The notes: generated by a model from the letters alone, not told the origin. A DNA stretch of 64,000 nt from an uncultured Bradyrhizobium sp. (GCF_947648125.1 NZ_CANSMR010000029.1:1-64000); one strand, 5' to 3'. Numbered from the stretch's first letter, positions 42,107 through 54,040 are shown. Made by a program: numbers and translations.

Positions 42107-42270
42107 CGCGGTGCACTCCTCCATGGATTCCGCTCATGTAGTTCTGTTCCACCGCAAATGGAAGATCACACAGTTTTATCGCGCCGCTCAAACCGGAACC
42201 TTCATAGTTGCGGGTGGTTTCCTCCCCCGAAGGGCAGAGACGACAGGCCCACGGGTTGAGGAGGACTGAG

Positions 42271-42435
42271 ATGTCACTTGGAACGATCATTCTTATCATT
42301 CTGGTCATTGCGCTGCTTGGCGGCTTCAGCGGCGTTGGCGGCGGACCGTTCTACGGCACCGGCTACTACGGCGGCGGCGGCCTCGGCCTCGTGATCGTGA
42401 TCCTGCTGATCCTGCTGCTGCTGGGACGCCTGTAG
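42271..42435 (+). CDS. DUF3309-family small membrane protein
   Basis: A 54-residue protein with GAGGAGG just before the ATG at 42271. It has two hydrophobic stretches, LGTIILIILVIALLGG and LGLVIVILLILLLLGRL, around a Gly/Tyr-rich linker (GPFYGTGYYGGGG). This pattern defines the DUF3309 family of short rhizobial and betaproteobacterial proteins of unknown function. It stands alone, with a palindromic repeat downstream. Confidence 0.8.
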   Translation: MSLGTIILIILVIALLGGFSGVGGGPFYGTGYYGGGGLGLVIVILLILLLLGRL

Positions 42436-42477
42436 CGCCGGGGCGTGGTGTAGCGCGCCATCACCGCCGCTACGAAC

Positions 42478-42578
42478 GTCATCGCCCGCGAAAGCGGGCG
42501 ATCCAGTATTCCAGAGGCGCCGATGATTGAACCGATAGGCCGCGGCGTACTGGATACCCCGCTTTCGCGGGGTATGAC
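42478..42578. repeat. Intergenic palindromic repeat, copy B
   Basis: It starts GTCATCGCCCGC and ends GCGGGGTATGAC. The left arm is ATCGCCCGC-gaaa-GCGGGCGAT and the right ATACCCCGC-tttc-GCGGGGTAT. The inner sequences ATCCAGTA and TACTGGAT are complementary. The shared core GCCGCGGCGT is at 42539-42548. It lies between the convergent DUF3309 and ligD genes. Confidence 0.8.
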
Positions 42579-42603
42579 GGGGAGAACGCTCTCCTGACGC
42601 TTC

Positions 42604-45234
42604 TCACTGCGCCGCGAGCTTCTTGATCGCCGCCTTGATCGACGAGGCCGCATCCTCATAGCCGCCCCACGCCTTGCTCTTCGCGAGCAGCGCCGGCACC
42701 GACCGCACCGTATATTTCTTCGGATCGAGGTCGCCGCGCACCTGGCTCCAGGTCAGCGGCATCGACACCGTCGCGCCCGAACGCGCCCGCGGCGACAGCA
42801 CCGCGACCGCGGTCGAGAGCCGGTCGTTGCGCAGATAGTCGAGGAAGATCTTTCCGGTGCGCTTGGCCTTGGACATGTTGATCAGATAGCGCTCGGGGTC
42901 ATCCTGCACCATCCACTGGCAGATCGCTTGCGCGAACGCCTTGGCCTCCTTCCAGGTCACCTTGTCCCTGCTGCCTGCGAGCAGCGGCGCCACGACATGA
43001 AGGCCCTTGCCGCCGGTGGTCTTGCAGAAGCTCTCGAGACCGACCGCAGTCAGCCGCTGGCGCATGTCCTTGGCCGCGTCGATCACGTCGGAGAACGCGA
43101 CGTCGGGCGCGGGATCGAGATCGAACACCAGCCGGCCCGGCGTGTCATAGGCATCCGGCGCGCAATTCCAGGGATGCAGCTCGAGGCCACCGAGCTGCGC
43201 GACCGCGGCCAGGCCCTCGACCTGGTCGATCTGCAGATAGGGCTTGCGGTCGCCGGAGACCTTGGCGAGCTTGAGGAGCTTCGACGTGCCGGCCATCGCG
43301 TGGCGCTGGAAGAAGGTCTCGCCCTTGATCCCATCAGGCGCACGCACGATCGAGCATGGCCGGCCCTTGAGGTAGCCGATCATCCATGCGCCGACCGCCT
43401 CGAAATAGTTGGCGAGATCGAGCTTGGTCACCGGCGCGCCGTCGCCGGCGTCGGGCCACAATGCCTTGTCGGCATGCGAGATGGCGACGCCCATCACCTC
43501 GCTGGACTTTCCTTTCGCCATCGGCTTCACCACTCTGGTTACGACCGGCCGCTCGGCCTCGACCTCATGCGCCGGCTTGTCCTGACGCAGGCCCTTGAAC
43601 GCCGCCTGGCGGATGTTGCCGGCGTCAGTCCAGCCGGCGAACTCGATCTCGGCGATGAGTTCGGGCTTCAGCCAGTGCACATCGCGGGTCTTCTTGGGCG
43701 CGTCCTTGCCGCCGAACGGACTGGTGTCGGACGCCGCAGCCTTCAGCGCCGGCATGATGCGGCGGACGGTGTCCTGGCCGAAGCCGGTGCCGACAATGCC
43801 GACAAACTCGAGTTGGTCGCCGCGATAAACGCCGGCCATCAGCGAGCGGAATTTGCCGTTGGTGGTCTTCCAGCCGCCGATCACCACCTCGTGGCCGGCG
43901 CGGATCTTTGCCTTGGTCCAGTCGTCCGAGCGGCCGGAGCGGTAGGCGCCGTCGAGACGTTTGGAGACGATGCCTTCCAGCCCGAGCTTGCGCGCGGAAT
44001 CCAGCACGGCGTCGCCGCGCTCCTCGAAATGCTCGACATAGCGGATCAGCGGATTCTTGCCCTTGCGCGCCGCGAGCAGCGCCTGCAGCCGCGCCTTGCG
44101 CTCGGCGAGCGGCAACGGGCGGAGATCCTCATTGCCGGCAAACAGCAGATCGAACGCATAGAAGATCAGCTGGTCGGTCTTGCCGTCGGAGAGCGCGGCC
44201 TGCAACGTCGAGAAATGCGGCATGCCGCCCTCGCCGAGCGCGACGATCTCGCCGTCGATCAGCGCATCCGGCAGCTTGCCGGCCTCCTTCACGATCGCAC
44301 CGAACTTGTCGGACCAGTCGAGCCCCTTGCGGGTCTTCACCACGGCCTCGCCATCCTGAATGCGGAGCTGCACGCGATAGCCGTCGAACTTGATCTCGTG
44401 GCACCAGCCCGCGCCATTCGGCGGGCTCTCGACCGCGGCACAGAGCTGCGGGGTGACGAAGTCCGGCATCTCCGTCACCTGCTTCGGTTGCGCCTTCGGC
44501 CTCGACTTCAATTGCGCCTTCAATTTTTCTTGGAGCGCCGGCGCCTTGGTCCTGGCGCGCGCATCCGCGGCCATGCCGTGATTGGACTGCCAGACCGCAT
44601 CTGCTTTGGCCTTGCCGTTGCCCTTGGCCAGCATGAACGGCTTCGGTGCGCGGCCCTTGCCGGCTGCGATCTCTGCCATCGAACGGCCGGAGGCGACCGA
44701 GCGGTCCTCGTTCAGGATCGCTTCGCCGTTGCCATCAACGGCATATTCATCGCGGTGCTTGATCAACAGCCAGTTGGTGCGCTTGCCGCCGAAGCGGTCG
44801 TTCTTCATCCGCACCAGCACCCAGCTGCCATGCAGCTTGTCGCCATGCAGCGTGAATTTCAGATCGCCCTTCTTGAAGCCACGCTCGGGATCGTCCGATT
44901 CCCAGGTGCCGCGATCCCAGAGCTGCACCGTGCCGCCGCCATATTGGCCCGCCGGAATCGTGCCTTCGAAATCGCCATAGTCGAGCGGATGATCCTCGAC
45001 CTCGACCGCGAGCCGCTTGTCATGCGGGTCGAGCGAAGGCCCGCGGGTCACCGCCCAGGACTTGAAAACGCCGTCGAACTCCAGCCTGAAATCATAGTGC
45101 AGCCGCGTCGCGTCATGCTTCTGGATCACGAAGCGCCGCTGCTTGCCGGGCGCCACCTTGATGTCGCCCGCCGGCTCATTGGTCTTCTCGAAGTCGCGCT
45201 TCTTGCGATAGGTGGTGAGATTTCTCAGCGACAC
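42604..45234 (-). CDS. ligD: ATP-dependent DNA ligase LigD (phosphoesterase-ligase-polymerase)
   Basis: An 876-residue protein. The GTG at 45234 (GTGTCGCTGAGA) is preferred to a TTG six codons earlier because CGAGG lies seven bases upstream. Domain order is the 3'-phosphoesterase (about 20-165; [31 protein letters not shown]), ligase (about 255-545; adenylated Lys282 in [11 protein letters not shown]), then primase-polymerase (about 580-876; FDLDPAPD metal site). It is the repair enzyme of bacterial non-homologous end joining and normally works with Ku; no ku gene is in the window. A Lys/Gln/Ala-rich linker ([15 protein letters not shown]) joins the first two domains. Confidence 0.95.
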   Translation of the reverse strand: MSLRNLTTYRKKRDFEKTNEPAGDIKVAPGKQRRFVIQKHDATRLHYDFRLEFDGVFKSWAVTRGPSLDPHDKRLAVEVEDHPLDYGDFEGTIPAGQYGGGTVQLWDRGTWESDDPERGFKKGDLKFTLHGDKLHGSWVLVRMKNDRFGGKRTNWLLIKHRDEYAVDGNGEAILNEDRSVASGRSMAEIAAGKGRAPKPFMLAKGNGKAKADAVWQSNHGMAADARARTKAPALQEKLKAQLKSRPKAQPKQVTEMPDFVTPQLCAAVESPPNGAGWCHEIKFDGYRVQLRIQDGEAVVKTRKGLDWSDKFGAIVKEAGKLPDALIDGEIVALGEGGMPHFSTLQAALSDGKTDQLIFYAFDLLFAGNEDLRPLPLAERKARLQALLAARKGKNPLIRYVEHFEERGDAVLDSARKLGLEGIVSKRLDGAYRSGRSDDWTKAKIRAGHEVVIGGWKTTNGKFRSLMAGVYRGDQLEFVGIVGTGFGQDTVRRIMPALKAAASDTSPFGGKDAPKKTRDVHWLKPELIAEIEFAGWTDAGNIRQAAFKGLRQDKPAHEVEAERPVVTRVVKPMAKGKSSEVMGVAISHADKALWPDAGDGAPVTKLDLANYFEAVGAWMIGYLKGRPCSIVRAPDGIKGETFFQRHAMAGTSKLLKLAKVSGDRKPYLQIDQVEGLAAVAQLGGLELHPWNCAPDAYDTPGRLVFDLDPAPDVAFSDVIDAAKDMRQRLTAVGLESFCKTTGGKGLHVVAPLLAGSRDKVTWKEAKAFAQAICQWMVQDDPERYLINMSKAKRTGKIFLDYLRNDRLSTAVAVLSPRARSGATVSMPLTWSQVRGDLDPKKYTVRSVPALLAKSKAWGGYEDAASSIKAAIKKLAAQ

Positions 45235-45352
45235 GTCCAGGCCTCGGCGCAAACCACGGCCGCCGCGAGCCTGCGGCCATCAGGAACCAAAACCTACGGT
45301 ATCCGTTCAAGTTCCAAACTCAAGCTGTTTGGTTGTGAAGGTTCAGTTCACT

Positions 45353-45454
45353 GTCGTCGCCCGGCTTGACCGGGCGATCCAGTATTCCAGAGATCGTAGT
45401 GGTTGAGCCGAGAGGCCGCGGCGTGCTGGATGCCCCGCCTTCGCGGGGCATGAC
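45353..45454. repeat. Intergenic palindromic repeat, copy C
   Basis: It starts GTCGTCGCCCGG and ends GCGGGGCATGAC. The left stem is CGCCCGG-cttga-CCGGGCG, the right ATGCCCCGC-cttc-GCGGGGCAT. It shares ATCCAGTATTCCAGAG and the core GCCGCGGCGT (45415-45424) with copy B. It lies between ligD and kdpE. Confidence 0.8.
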
Positions 45455-45465
45455 AGCGGAGAGCG

Positions 45466-46155
45466 CTAGTCCGCCGCGCGCAGCCGATAGCCGATACCGG
45501 TCTCGGTCAGCACGAATTGCGGACGCTCGGGATCGGCTTCGATCTTCTGCCGGAGCTGGCGCACATAGACGCGCAGATATTGCGCATCGGTCAATTCGTC
45601 CCACAATTCCTTCAGCAGGAAGCGGTGGGTCAGCACCTTGCCGGCATGCTGAACCAGTACGCGCAACAGGTCATACTCCTTCGGCGACAGCTTGATCTCC
45701 TTGTCGCCGACCTTGACGATCCGGCGCACCAGGTCGACCGAGAGATCGCCGGAGCGGAACACCGGGCGCTCGCCCTGCACCTGCAGCTGGTGGCGCAATG
45801 CGGCGCGCAGCCGCGCCAGCAATTCGTCCATGCCGAACGGCTTGGTCAGGTAATCGTCGGCGCCGAGGTCGAGCGCCTGCACCTTGCCGGCCTCGTCGCC
45901 GCGGCTCGACAGCACCACGACCGGGACGCTCTCGTTGCGGCCGCGGATCATGCGCAAGAGGTCGTGGCCCTGGATATCGGGCAATCCGAGATCAAGGATG
46001 ATCAACGCCGGCCCCTCGCCCAGCATTTCCAGCGCGATCTTGCCGTTGGAAGCCTCGAGAATGTCGTAGCCCTGCGTGCTCAGGCCCATCCGTAGCAACT
46101 TGCGGATCGGCGGCTCGTCGTCGATGACCAGGACTTTGATCGGCGTGGCGTTCAT
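45466..46155 (-). CDS. kdpE: Response regulator KdpE
   Basis: A 229-residue OmpR-family regulator. The receiver domain (1-120) shows VIDDEPPIRKLL, the phosphoacceptor Asp in LIILDLGLPDIQGHD and a KPFGMDELLAR end; the winged-helix DNA-binding domain (about 130-229) carries LSPKEYDLLRVLVQHAGKV and LRVYVRQLRQKIE. With KdpD it activates the kdpFABC genes under potassium limitation or osmotic upshift. Its ATG overlaps the kdpD stop by 4 bp, and it is the last gene of the kdp run. OmpR-family regulators bind direct half-sites about 10-11 bp apart; matching candidate sites occur upstream of the operon. Confidence 0.94.
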   Translation of the reverse strand: MNATPIKVLVIDDEPPIRKLLRMGLSTQGYDILEASNGKIALEMLGEGPALIILDLGLPDIQGHDLLRMIRGRNESVPVVVLSSRGDEAGKVQALDLGADDYLTKPFGMDELLARLRAALRHQLQVQGERPVFRSGDLSVDLVRRIVKVGDKEIKLSPKEYDLLRVLVQHAGKVLTHRFLLKELWDELTDAQYLRVYVRQLRQKIEADPERPQFVLTETGIGYRLRAAD

Positions 46156-48863
46156 GCAGCAGTGTCCAGCGCGTTGGTGTCGGCCGGGATCGGCAGGCGG
46201 ATGGTGAGGACGGCGCCGCTCCGGTCGGAGCGGTTGGCCGCCGCGATCGTGCCGCGCATCGCCTCGACGAAGCCGCGCGAGATCGCAAGGCCAAGACCCG
46301 TGCCGGGGCGGACATGGTCGCCCTTCTCGGCGCGATAGAACTTGTCGAACACACTCTCGAGCTCGGCGGCCGGAATGCCGTTGCCTTCATCGAGGATCTG
46401 CAACGCGATGGTGTCGCGGTCGCGCACGCCGCGGATCGAGATCGTGGTGTCCGAGGGGGCGTATTTGGCGGCGTTGTCGAGCAAATTGAACAGCACCTGC
46501 TCAAACAGCACGGCGTCGAGCTCCAGCATCGGCAGGTCGGCCGCAAGCTCCAGCGACACCCGGTGATGCACCAGGATCTTGGCGGCGCGGCGTAGCGCGC
46601 TGCCGACGATCTCGCCGACATCGTGCCGCGCGGTGTTCGGCACGATCGCGCCGGATTCCAGCTTGGTCATGTCCAAGAGATTGGCGATGAAACGATTGAG
46701 CCGCTCGGATTCGTCGATCACGGTCGCGAGCAGATCATGCTTCTGGGCATCGCTCAGGCTGGCGCCGAGATCGCGCAGCGCCGAGGCCGAGCCGAGCACC
46801 GAGGCGAGCGGCGTCTTGAGGTCGTGCGAGATCGAGGTCAAGAGCGCGCCGCGCAGCCGATCGGACTCGACCGTGCGCTTGACGCGATCCATGTCCTCGA
46901 CCAGCAGCACGCGTTCGATCGCAAGCGCGCCCTGGTCGACCAGCGCATCGAGCAGCCGGCGCTGGTCCGGCGTCAACAGCGGCCCGGTGCGGTCGTCGTC
47001 GATGCCGATCACGCCGATCGGGCCGCGGCCGGTGCGCATCGGCAAGAACAATCGCTTGCCGCCCGGCAGCGTGTCCGAGCCGCGGCCGGCCGGGCGATCG
47101 TTGCCCCAGGCCCAGTTGGCGGCGGCCAGATCGGCCTGATCGAGCTGGTCTTCGGGCGGATAGCCGCTCTTGACGGTCAGCATCCCGCCCTCCGGCAACA
47201 GCAGCACCACGCGCACCTTCAGCATCAGGGCGATCTGGTAGGCGGTCGCCCACAACACGTCGTCGAGCGTCGCGGTGCCGGCGAGCTTGCGGCTGAACGC
47301 ATAGAGCGACTCGGTGGTGCGGACGCGGCCGATCGCGGTGTCGGCCTGGGTGCGCACCCGCGCCGCGACGTTGGAGACCAAGAGCGCGATCAGCATGAAG
47401 AAGAAAAACGCCGCGACGTTGGTCGGATCGGTGATGGTGAAAGTATAGACCGGTGGCAGGAAGAAGAAGTTGTAGCACAGCGAGGCAGCGACGCTCGCCA
47501 GCAGCGACGGCCACAGGCCATAGCGCGCCGCGGCGCCGACCACCGCGGTGATGAACACGAGGTCGACATTCTCGATGCCGAAGAACGGCTGGATCAGCTT
47601 GGCCGCGCCGAGCCCGACGGCAGTCAGCAGCAGCGCCATCAGATACGGCCGCGGGTTGAACGGCTCCTGCCGCTGCGCGGTCTGCACCGCAGCCTTGCCG
47701 ACCGGCAGCTCGTCGCCGGCGATCACGTTGACGCTGATATTGCCGGCACGGCGCACCAGATCGTGCACCACCGATCCGCGCGTCAGCTCGAACCAGCGCG
47801 AGCGCGTCGACTTGCCGATGATGATCTGGGTGACGTTGTTGGCCTGGGCGAAATTGATGACGTCGTCGGCGATGCGGCGGCCGACGCCGGGAAGGGTCAG
47901 CGCCTCGCCACCGAGCGATTCCGCAAGCCGCATGGTGTCGGCAAGCCGGTCGCGCTGCTCGTCGCTCAGTTGCAGGCTGCGCCGCGTCTCGATGCTGACC
48001 GCGGTCCATTGCGCATGCAGCCGGTCGGCCAGGCGCTTGGTGTAGCGCACGAGGCCGGCCGCGCGCGGATCCTCGCTCAGGCAAACCAGAATGCGCTCAC
48101 CGGCGGCCCAAGGCCCCTGGATCGCATTGGCCTGCATGTGGGTGAGCAGCTGCTCGTCGACTCGCTCGGCAGTGCGGCGCAGCGCCAGCTCGCGCAGTGC
48201 GGTCAGATTGCCCGGCGAGAAATAGTGCTCCAGCGCCCGTTCGGCCTGCCGGGGCACATAGACCTTGCCCTCCTTCAGGCGCTGGATCAGGTCGTCGGGC
48301 GTGAGGTCGATCAGCTCGATCGCATCGGCGCGATCGACCACCGAGTCGGGCACCGTCTCGCGCACCCGCACATGGGTGATCTGCGCGACGACATCGTTGA
48401 GGCTCTCGATGTGCTGGATGTTGATCGCGGTGTAGACGTCGATGCCGTGCGACAACAATTCCTCGACGTCGAGATAACGCTTGGGATGCCGGCTGCCCGG
48501 GGCATTGGTATGGGCGAGCTCGTCGACCAGCGCGAGTTGCGGCCGCCGCGCGATCAGGGCGTCGAGGTCCATCTCCTCGAGCGTCTGGTCGCGATAGGCC
48601 AGCCGCTTCCGCGGTATCACCTCGAGACCCCTGAGCAGCGCCTCGGTCTCCACCCGTCCGTGGGTTTCGACGACACCGACCACGACGTCGACGCCCGCCT
48701 TGAGGCGGGCGTGGGCGCTCTGCAACATCTCGTAGGTCTTGCCGACGCCGGGCGCGGCGCCGATGAAGATCTTCAGCCGCCCCGATCGATCGGTCTCCCG
48801 GCGCGCCGCCTCGAGCAGCGCATCCGGCGAGGGTCGTTTGTTGGGGTCACGCTGATTGGCCAT
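46152..48863 (-). CDS. kdpD: Osmosensitive K+ channel histidine kinase KdpD
   Basis: A 903-residue sensor kinase. The N-terminal KdpD domain (about 25-230) has the Walker A motif GAAPGVGKTYEM and DELAHTNAPGSRHPKRY. A universal-stress-protein domain (about 250-370), four transmembrane helices (about 400-500) and a GAF-like domain (about 520-650) follow. Then come HisKA, with the phosphorylated His680 in SISHDLKTPLASVLG, and the HATPase domain (GTGLGLAISRGFVEAM). Length and order match E. coli KdpD. It follows kdpC by 39 bp and overlaps kdpE. Confidence 0.95.
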   Translation of the reverse strand: MANQRDPNKRPSPDALLEAARRETDRSGRLKIFIGAAPGVGKTYEMLQSAHARLKAGVDVVVGVVETHGRVETEALLRGLEVIPRKRLAYRDQTLEEMDLDALIARRPQLALVDELAHTNAPGSRHPKRYLDVEELLSHGIDVYTAINIQHIESLNDVVAQITHVRVRETVPDSVVDRADAIELIDLTPDDLIQRLKEGKVYVPRQAERALEHYFSPGNLTALRELALRRTAERVDEQLLTHMQANAIQGPWAAGERILVCLSEDPRAAGLVRYTKRLADRLHAQWTAVSIETRRSLQLSDEQRDRLADTMRLAESLGGEALTLPGVGRRIADDVINFAQANNVTQIIIGKSTRSRWFELTRGSVVHDLVRRAGNISVNVIAGDELPVGKAAVQTAQRQEPFNPRPYLMALLLTAVGLGAAKLIQPFFGIENVDLVFITAVVGAAARYGLWPSLLASVAASLCYNFFFLPPVYTFTITDPTNVAAFFFFMLIALLVSNVAARVRTQADTAIGRVRTTESLYAFSRKLAGTATLDDVLWATAYQIALMLKVRVVLLLPEGGMLTVKSGYPPEDQLDQADLAAANWAWGNDRPAGRGSDTLPGGKRLFLPMRTGRGPIGVIGIDDDRTGPLLTPDQRRLLDALVDQGALAIERVLLVEDMDRVKRTVESDRLRGALLTSISHDLKTPLASVLGSASALRDLGASLSDAQKHDLLATVIDESERLNRFIANLLDMTKLESGAIVPNTARHDVGEIVGSALRRAAKILVHHRVSLELAADLPMLELDAVLFEQVLFNLLDNAAKYAPSDTTISIRGVRDRDTIALQILDEGNGIPAAELESVFDKFYRAEKGDHVRPGTGLGLAISRGFVEAMRGTIAAANRSDRSGAVLTIRLPIPADTNALDTAA

Positions 48864-48902
48864 ACCGCAATATAGTCATCCTGCGAGAGCGGGCCTACTC
48901 CC

Positions 48903-49508
48903 CTATTTCGCCTTTGCCGCGTCGAGCGCCAGGTTGAGCGCAAGAACGTTAACGCGGGGCTCACCGATCACGCCGGCGAAGCGGCCCTGCGTGTTCTGCG
49001 TCACCAGCTCGCGCACCGCGTCCTCGGACATGCTGCGCGCCTTGGCCACCCGCGGCACCTGGAACAGCGCGGCGTCCGGCGAGATGTCGGGATCGAGGCC
49101 GCTGGCGGACGTGGTCACGAGATCGACCGGCACGCTGGCAGTTGGATTCTCCGCCTTCAGCTTCTCGACATCTTCCTTGACCCGGTCGTTGAGCGCCTTG
49201 CTGGTCGGGCCGAGGTTGGAGCCGCCGGAATTGGCCGCGTTGTAAGGCGCCGGCACGGTCTTGGAGGCATCATTCGGATCCGGCGCGACCGTCGCCGACG
49301 GCCGGCCGTGGAAGTACTTGTCCTCCTTGAACTCCTGCCCGATCAGGGCAGAGCCGATCACCTTGCCGTCCTTCTCGATCAGGCTGCCTTGCGCCTGTCG
49401 CGGAAAGATGACGCCGGCGATTCCGGTGATGGCAAGCGGATAGGCCAGTCCCGTGATCGCGGTCAAAAGGACCAGCACGAGGATGGCGGGGCGGATTTCT
49501 CTCAACAT
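48903..49508 (-). CDS. kdpC: Potassium-transporting ATPase subunit KdpC
   Basis: A 201-residue subunit with one N-terminal transmembrane helix ([19 protein letters not shown]) and a periplasmic domain containing [18 protein letters not shown] and the C-terminal [15 protein letters not shown] sits seven bases before the ATG. It stabilises the KdpA-KdpB complex and helps K+ binding. A palindromic repeat fills most of the 112-bp gap from kdpB. Confidence 0.95.
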   Translation of the reverse strand: MLREIRPAILVLVLLTAITGLAYPLAITGIAGVIFPRQAQGSLIEKDGKVIGSALIGQEFKEDKYFHGRPSATVAPDPNDASKTVPAPYNAANSGGSNLGPTSKALNDRVKEDVEKLKAENPTASVPVDLVTTSASGLDPDISPDAALFQVPRVAKARSMSEDAVRELVTQNTQGRFAGVIGEPRVNVLALNLALDAAKAK

Positions 49509-49531
49509 GATAGGTCTCCGAATTCTAGGTC

Positions 49532-49612
49532 GTCATTGCGAGGAGCGAAGCGACGAAGCAATCCACACTTTCTTCGCGGACAGATGGATTGCTTCGCTCC
49601 GCTCGCAATGAC
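49532..49612. repeat. Intergenic palindromic repeat, copy D (different subfamily), inside the kdp operon
   Basis: It starts GTCATTGCGAG and ends CTCGCAATGAC (perfect 11-bp outer arms). The inner arms CGAAGCAATCCA and TGGATTGCTTCG are also perfectly complementary (12 bp), with AGCGAAGC-type segments between. This is a repeat type abundant in Bradyrhizobium and Rhodopseudomonas genomes. It lies between kdpB and kdpC. Confidence 0.8.
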
Positions 49613-49620
49613 GGTTCTGG

Positions 49621-51732
<2,112 letters not shown>

Positions 51733-51756
51733 GGAGGTCACTCCGGTCCAATTCGA

Positions 51757-53460
51757 TCAGAACAGGGTATTGGCGTTCATTGCGAGGTGCTCGACGATCG
51801 GTCCGAGCGCCAGCGCCGGGAAGAAGGTGAGGCCGCCGATGATCAGGATGACGCCGACGACGAGGCCGACGAACAGCCCGCCGGTCGTCGGGAACGTGCC
51901 GGCAGACGGCGGGTGCGACTTCTTCTCCGCGAGCGAGCCTGCGATAGCCATCGCCGGCACGATCATGAAGAAGCGGCCGACGAACATCGCGCAGGCGAGC
52001 GTCAGGTTGTAGAAGAAGGTGTTGCCGGTGAGGCCCGCGAACGCCGAGCCGTTATTGCCGGTCGCGGACGTGTAGGCATACAGCACCTCGGTGAAGCCGT
52101 GCGGGCCGGCATTGGCCATCGACGCCACCGCCGACGGCAACACCACGCCGACCGCGGTCCAGCCGAGATACATCAGCGGCAGCACCAGGATCGCAAGCAT
52201 CGCCATCTTGACCTCGCGCGCCTCGATCTTCTTGCCGACATATTCCGGCGTGCGGCCAACCATCAGGCCTGCAACGAAGATCGAGATGATCACGAAGATG
52301 AGCATACCGTAGAGACCGGCGCCGACGCCGCCGACGATGATCTCGCCGAGCTGCATGTTGATCAGCGGGATCATGCCGCCGAGTGCGGTGAAACTGTCAT
52401 GCATGGCATTGACCGCGCCGCACGACGCGGCAGTGGTGACCACGGCGAACAGCGAGGATGCAACGATGCCGAAGCGCACCTCCTTGCCCTCCATGTTGCC
52501 GCCGGTCAGGCCGAGCGCCTGCAACATCGAGGTGCCGTTGGCTTCTGACCAGTACGCTACGGTGACACCTGCGAGGAACAGGACACCCATCACCGCGAGG
52601 ATGGCCCAGCCCTGGCGCTCATTGCCGACCATGCGGCCGAACACGTTGGTCAGCGCGGCGCCGAGCGCAAAGATCGAGACCATCTGGATGAGGTTCGACA
52701 GCGCGGTCGGGTTCTCGAACGGATGCGCGGCATTGGCGTTGAAGAAGCCACCGCCATTGGTGCCGAGCATCTTGATCGCAACCTGCGATGCCACCGGCCC
52801 GAGCGCGATGGTCTGCTTGCCGCCTTCCAGCGTGGTGGCGTCGACATAGGCGCCGAGCGTCTGCGGCATGCCCTGCGAGACCAGGAACAGCGCATAGACG
52901 ATGCAGATCGGCAGCAGGACGTAGAGCGTGCAGCGCGTGACGTCGACCCAGAAATTGCCGACCGTGCGCATCGACGAACGAGTGAAGCCGCGGATCAGCG
53001 CCATCGCCAGCGCGATGCCGGTCGCCGCCGACAGGAAGTTCTGGTGGGTCAGGCCCAGCATCTGGACCAGATAGGACAGCGTGCTCTCGCCGCCGTAGTT
53101 CTGCCAGTTGGTGTTGGTGATGAAGGAGATCGCGGTGTTGAAGGAGAGATCCTCTGATACCGCGGTCTGGCCGGCCGGGTTGAACGGCAGCACCGCCTGC
53201 AGCCGCATCAGGCCGTAAATGAGGGCGAAGCCGCCGACATGGAACAGGAGCATGGCAACCGTATAGGTCAGCCAGTGCTGCTCGCGCCGCTCGTCGACGC
53301 CGCCGACCCAGTAGATGCCGCGCTCGACCGGGCGCAGCACGGGCGAGAGGAAGGTGTGCTCGCCGTTGAACACGCGGGTCATGTACCAGCCGAGCGGCTT
53401 GACCAGCGCGACCACGATCGCGCAAAACAGAATAATTTGAATCCAGCCGATGACGGTCAT
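51757..53460 (-). CDS. kdpA: Potassium-transporting ATPase K+-binding subunit KdpA
   Basis: A 567-residue membrane protein with ten or so hydrophobic helices and the family filter-loop sequences, including [18 protein letters not shown] and [19 protein letters not shown]. It is the channel-like subunit of the high-affinity K+ pump. AAAGG eleven bases before its ATG lies within the end of an upstream 34-codon ORF, whose stop is only four bases away, so its translation may be coupled to that ORF. Confidence 0.96.
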   Translation of the reverse strand: MTVIGWIQIILFCAIVVALVKPLGWYMTRVFNGEHTFLSPVLRPVERGIYWVGGVDERREQHWLTYTVAMLLFHVGGFALIYGLMRLQAVLPFNPAGQTAVSEDLSFNTAISFITNTNWQNYGGESTLSYLVQMLGLTHQNFLSAATGIALAMALIRGFTRSSMRTVGNFWVDVTRCTLYVLLPICIVYALFLVSQGMPQTLGAYVDATTLEGGKQTIALGPVASQVAIKMLGTNGGGFFNANAAHPFENPTALSNLIQMVSIFALGAALTNVFGRMVGNERQGWAILAVMGVLFLAGVTVAYWSEANGTSMLQALGLTGGNMEGKEVRFGIVASSLFAVVTTAASCGAVNAMHDSFTALGGMIPLINMQLGEIIVGGVGAGLYGMLIFVIISIFVAGLMVGRTPEYVGKKIEAREVKMAMLAILVLPLMYLGWTAVGVVLPSAVASMANAGPHGFTEVLYAYTSATGNNGSAFAGLTGNTFFYNLTLACAMFVGRFFMIVPAMAIAGSLAEKKSHPPSAGTFPTTGGLFVGLVVGVILIIGGLTFFPALALGPIVEHLAMNANTLF

Positions 53461-53464
53461 TGCG

Positions 53465-53569
53465 TCATACCTTTCGAATGGGTGCGAAGCGCAGCAGCGA
53501 CGCGAGCATCCCGAGCAACAGCCCGGTCAGCACCGCGTCGGCGAACAGAATTGTGCAAAGCGCGAGCAT
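53465..53569 (-). CDS. Putative 34-residue membrane microprotein between kdpF and kdpA
   Basis: An ATG at 53569 opens a 34-codon frame ending in TGA at 53465. The peptide starts [16 protein letters not shown], continues as one hydrophobic helix ([12 protein letters not shown]) and ends in a basic tail, PIRKV, a positive-inside pattern. It begins nine bases after the kdpF stop and ends four bases before the kdpA ATG, and the kdpA ribosome-binding site lies inside it. Such tight packing in a translated operon suggests real translation. No family is recognised; it may instead be only leader sequence for kdpA coupling. Confidence 0.45.
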   Translation of the reverse strand: MLALCTILFADAVLTGLLLGMLASLLRFAPIRKV

Positions 53570-53578
53570 CCGAGCCGC

Positions 53579-53668
53579 CTAGAAGCGTTCGGGCCGCAGC
53601 AATGCGTAGGTGAGGTAGAACAGCAGGCCGAGCGAGACGAGGCCAGCGAGCGAGTAATCGAAGATCAT
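53579..53668 (-). CDS. kdpF: K+-transporting ATPase small subunit KdpF
   Basis: A 29-residue single-helix peptide, MIFDYSLAGLVSLGLLF then YLTYALLRPERF, with the characteristic LLRPERF ending of KdpF. GGGAGG precedes the ATG at 53668. It stabilises the KdpFABC complex in the membrane. It is too short for most automatic gene calls but unmistakable by ending and position. Confidence 0.92.
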   Translation of the reverse strand: MIFDYSLAGLVSLGLLFYLTYALLRPERF

Positions 53669-53679
53669 CGCCGCCTCCC

Positions 53680-53763
53680 TTACAGCCGTTCGCAGGCGTA
53701 GGCGTAGCCGATGCCGGCCGCGAAGAAGCCGATCGCGAGCGCCGCCATGAGAATGTCCATCAT
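53680..53763 (-). CDS. Putative 27-residue membrane microprotein upstream of kdpF
   Basis: ATG ATG at 53763-53758 has AGGAG six bases upstream, a better site than most genes here. The 27-residue product is MMDILMAALAIGFFAAG followed by IGYAYACERL: one hydrophobic helix ending in a charged CERL tail. Very short proteins with a C(D/E)RL ending upstream of kdpF occur in other proteobacteria and actinobacteria, from memory. It lies 11 bp before kdpF and would be the first gene of the kdp operon. It may be a further accessory peptide of the pump or of KdpD sensing; both ideas are inference. Confidence 0.6.
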   Translation of the reverse strand: MMDILMAALAIGFFAAGIGYAYACERL

Positions 53764-53868
53764 GAGAGACTCCTATGCATCCGAGGGGCGCGGGACGACC
53801 GTATAAGGGCGCCGCGCCGGATGACGGGTGAGGTGCCATCCGAGGCATAGGTTTTCGAGAGGTGGCGC

Positions 53869-53894
53869 ATAAGGACGTTATAGGAATCCTATAA
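53869..53894 (-). promoter_or_regulatory. Candidate KdpE/OmpR-type operator upstream of kdp
   Basis: Read on the minus strand, TCCTATA and TCCTTAT are direct half-sites 10 bp apart. The proximal part is also a perfect inverted repeat, TTATAGGA-A-TCCTATAA (53878-53894). The site ends 106 bp before the first kdp-operon ATG. Spacing fits OmpR-family dimers; assignment to KdpE is by position only. Confidence 0.45.
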
Positions 53895-53914
53895 GTGGCG
53901 ATCCGGTCTCCGCC

Positions 53915-54031
53915 GTCGTCCTGGCGAAAGCCAGGACCCGTACGCCGCGGCTTCAGGAAACGGCACGCGGATAGACATTGAGCCTGCAATCGACGGCAGT
54001 GGTAATGGGTCCTGGCTTTCGCCAGGACGAC
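53915..54031. repeat. Intergenic palindromic repeat, copy E
   Basis: The left arm is GTCGTCCTGGC-gaaa-GCCAGGAC, the right GTCCTGGC-tttc-GCCAGGACGAC. The shared core GCCGCGGCGT appears on the minus strand at 53942-53951, so this copy is inverted relative to A, B and C. It sits between the two candidate regulator sites. Confidence 0.8.
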
Positions 54032-54040
54032 AGGTGTTCC

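Noticed and set aside
42604-45234. A full end-joining locus (Ku plus LigD).
   Set aside because: No Ku-like protein is encoded on either side; only ligD is present in the window.
42928-45369. An 813-codon plus-strand frame opposite ligD.
   Set aside because: It mirrors the ligase gene, has a low-complexity His/Arg/Leu composition and no recognisable motif.
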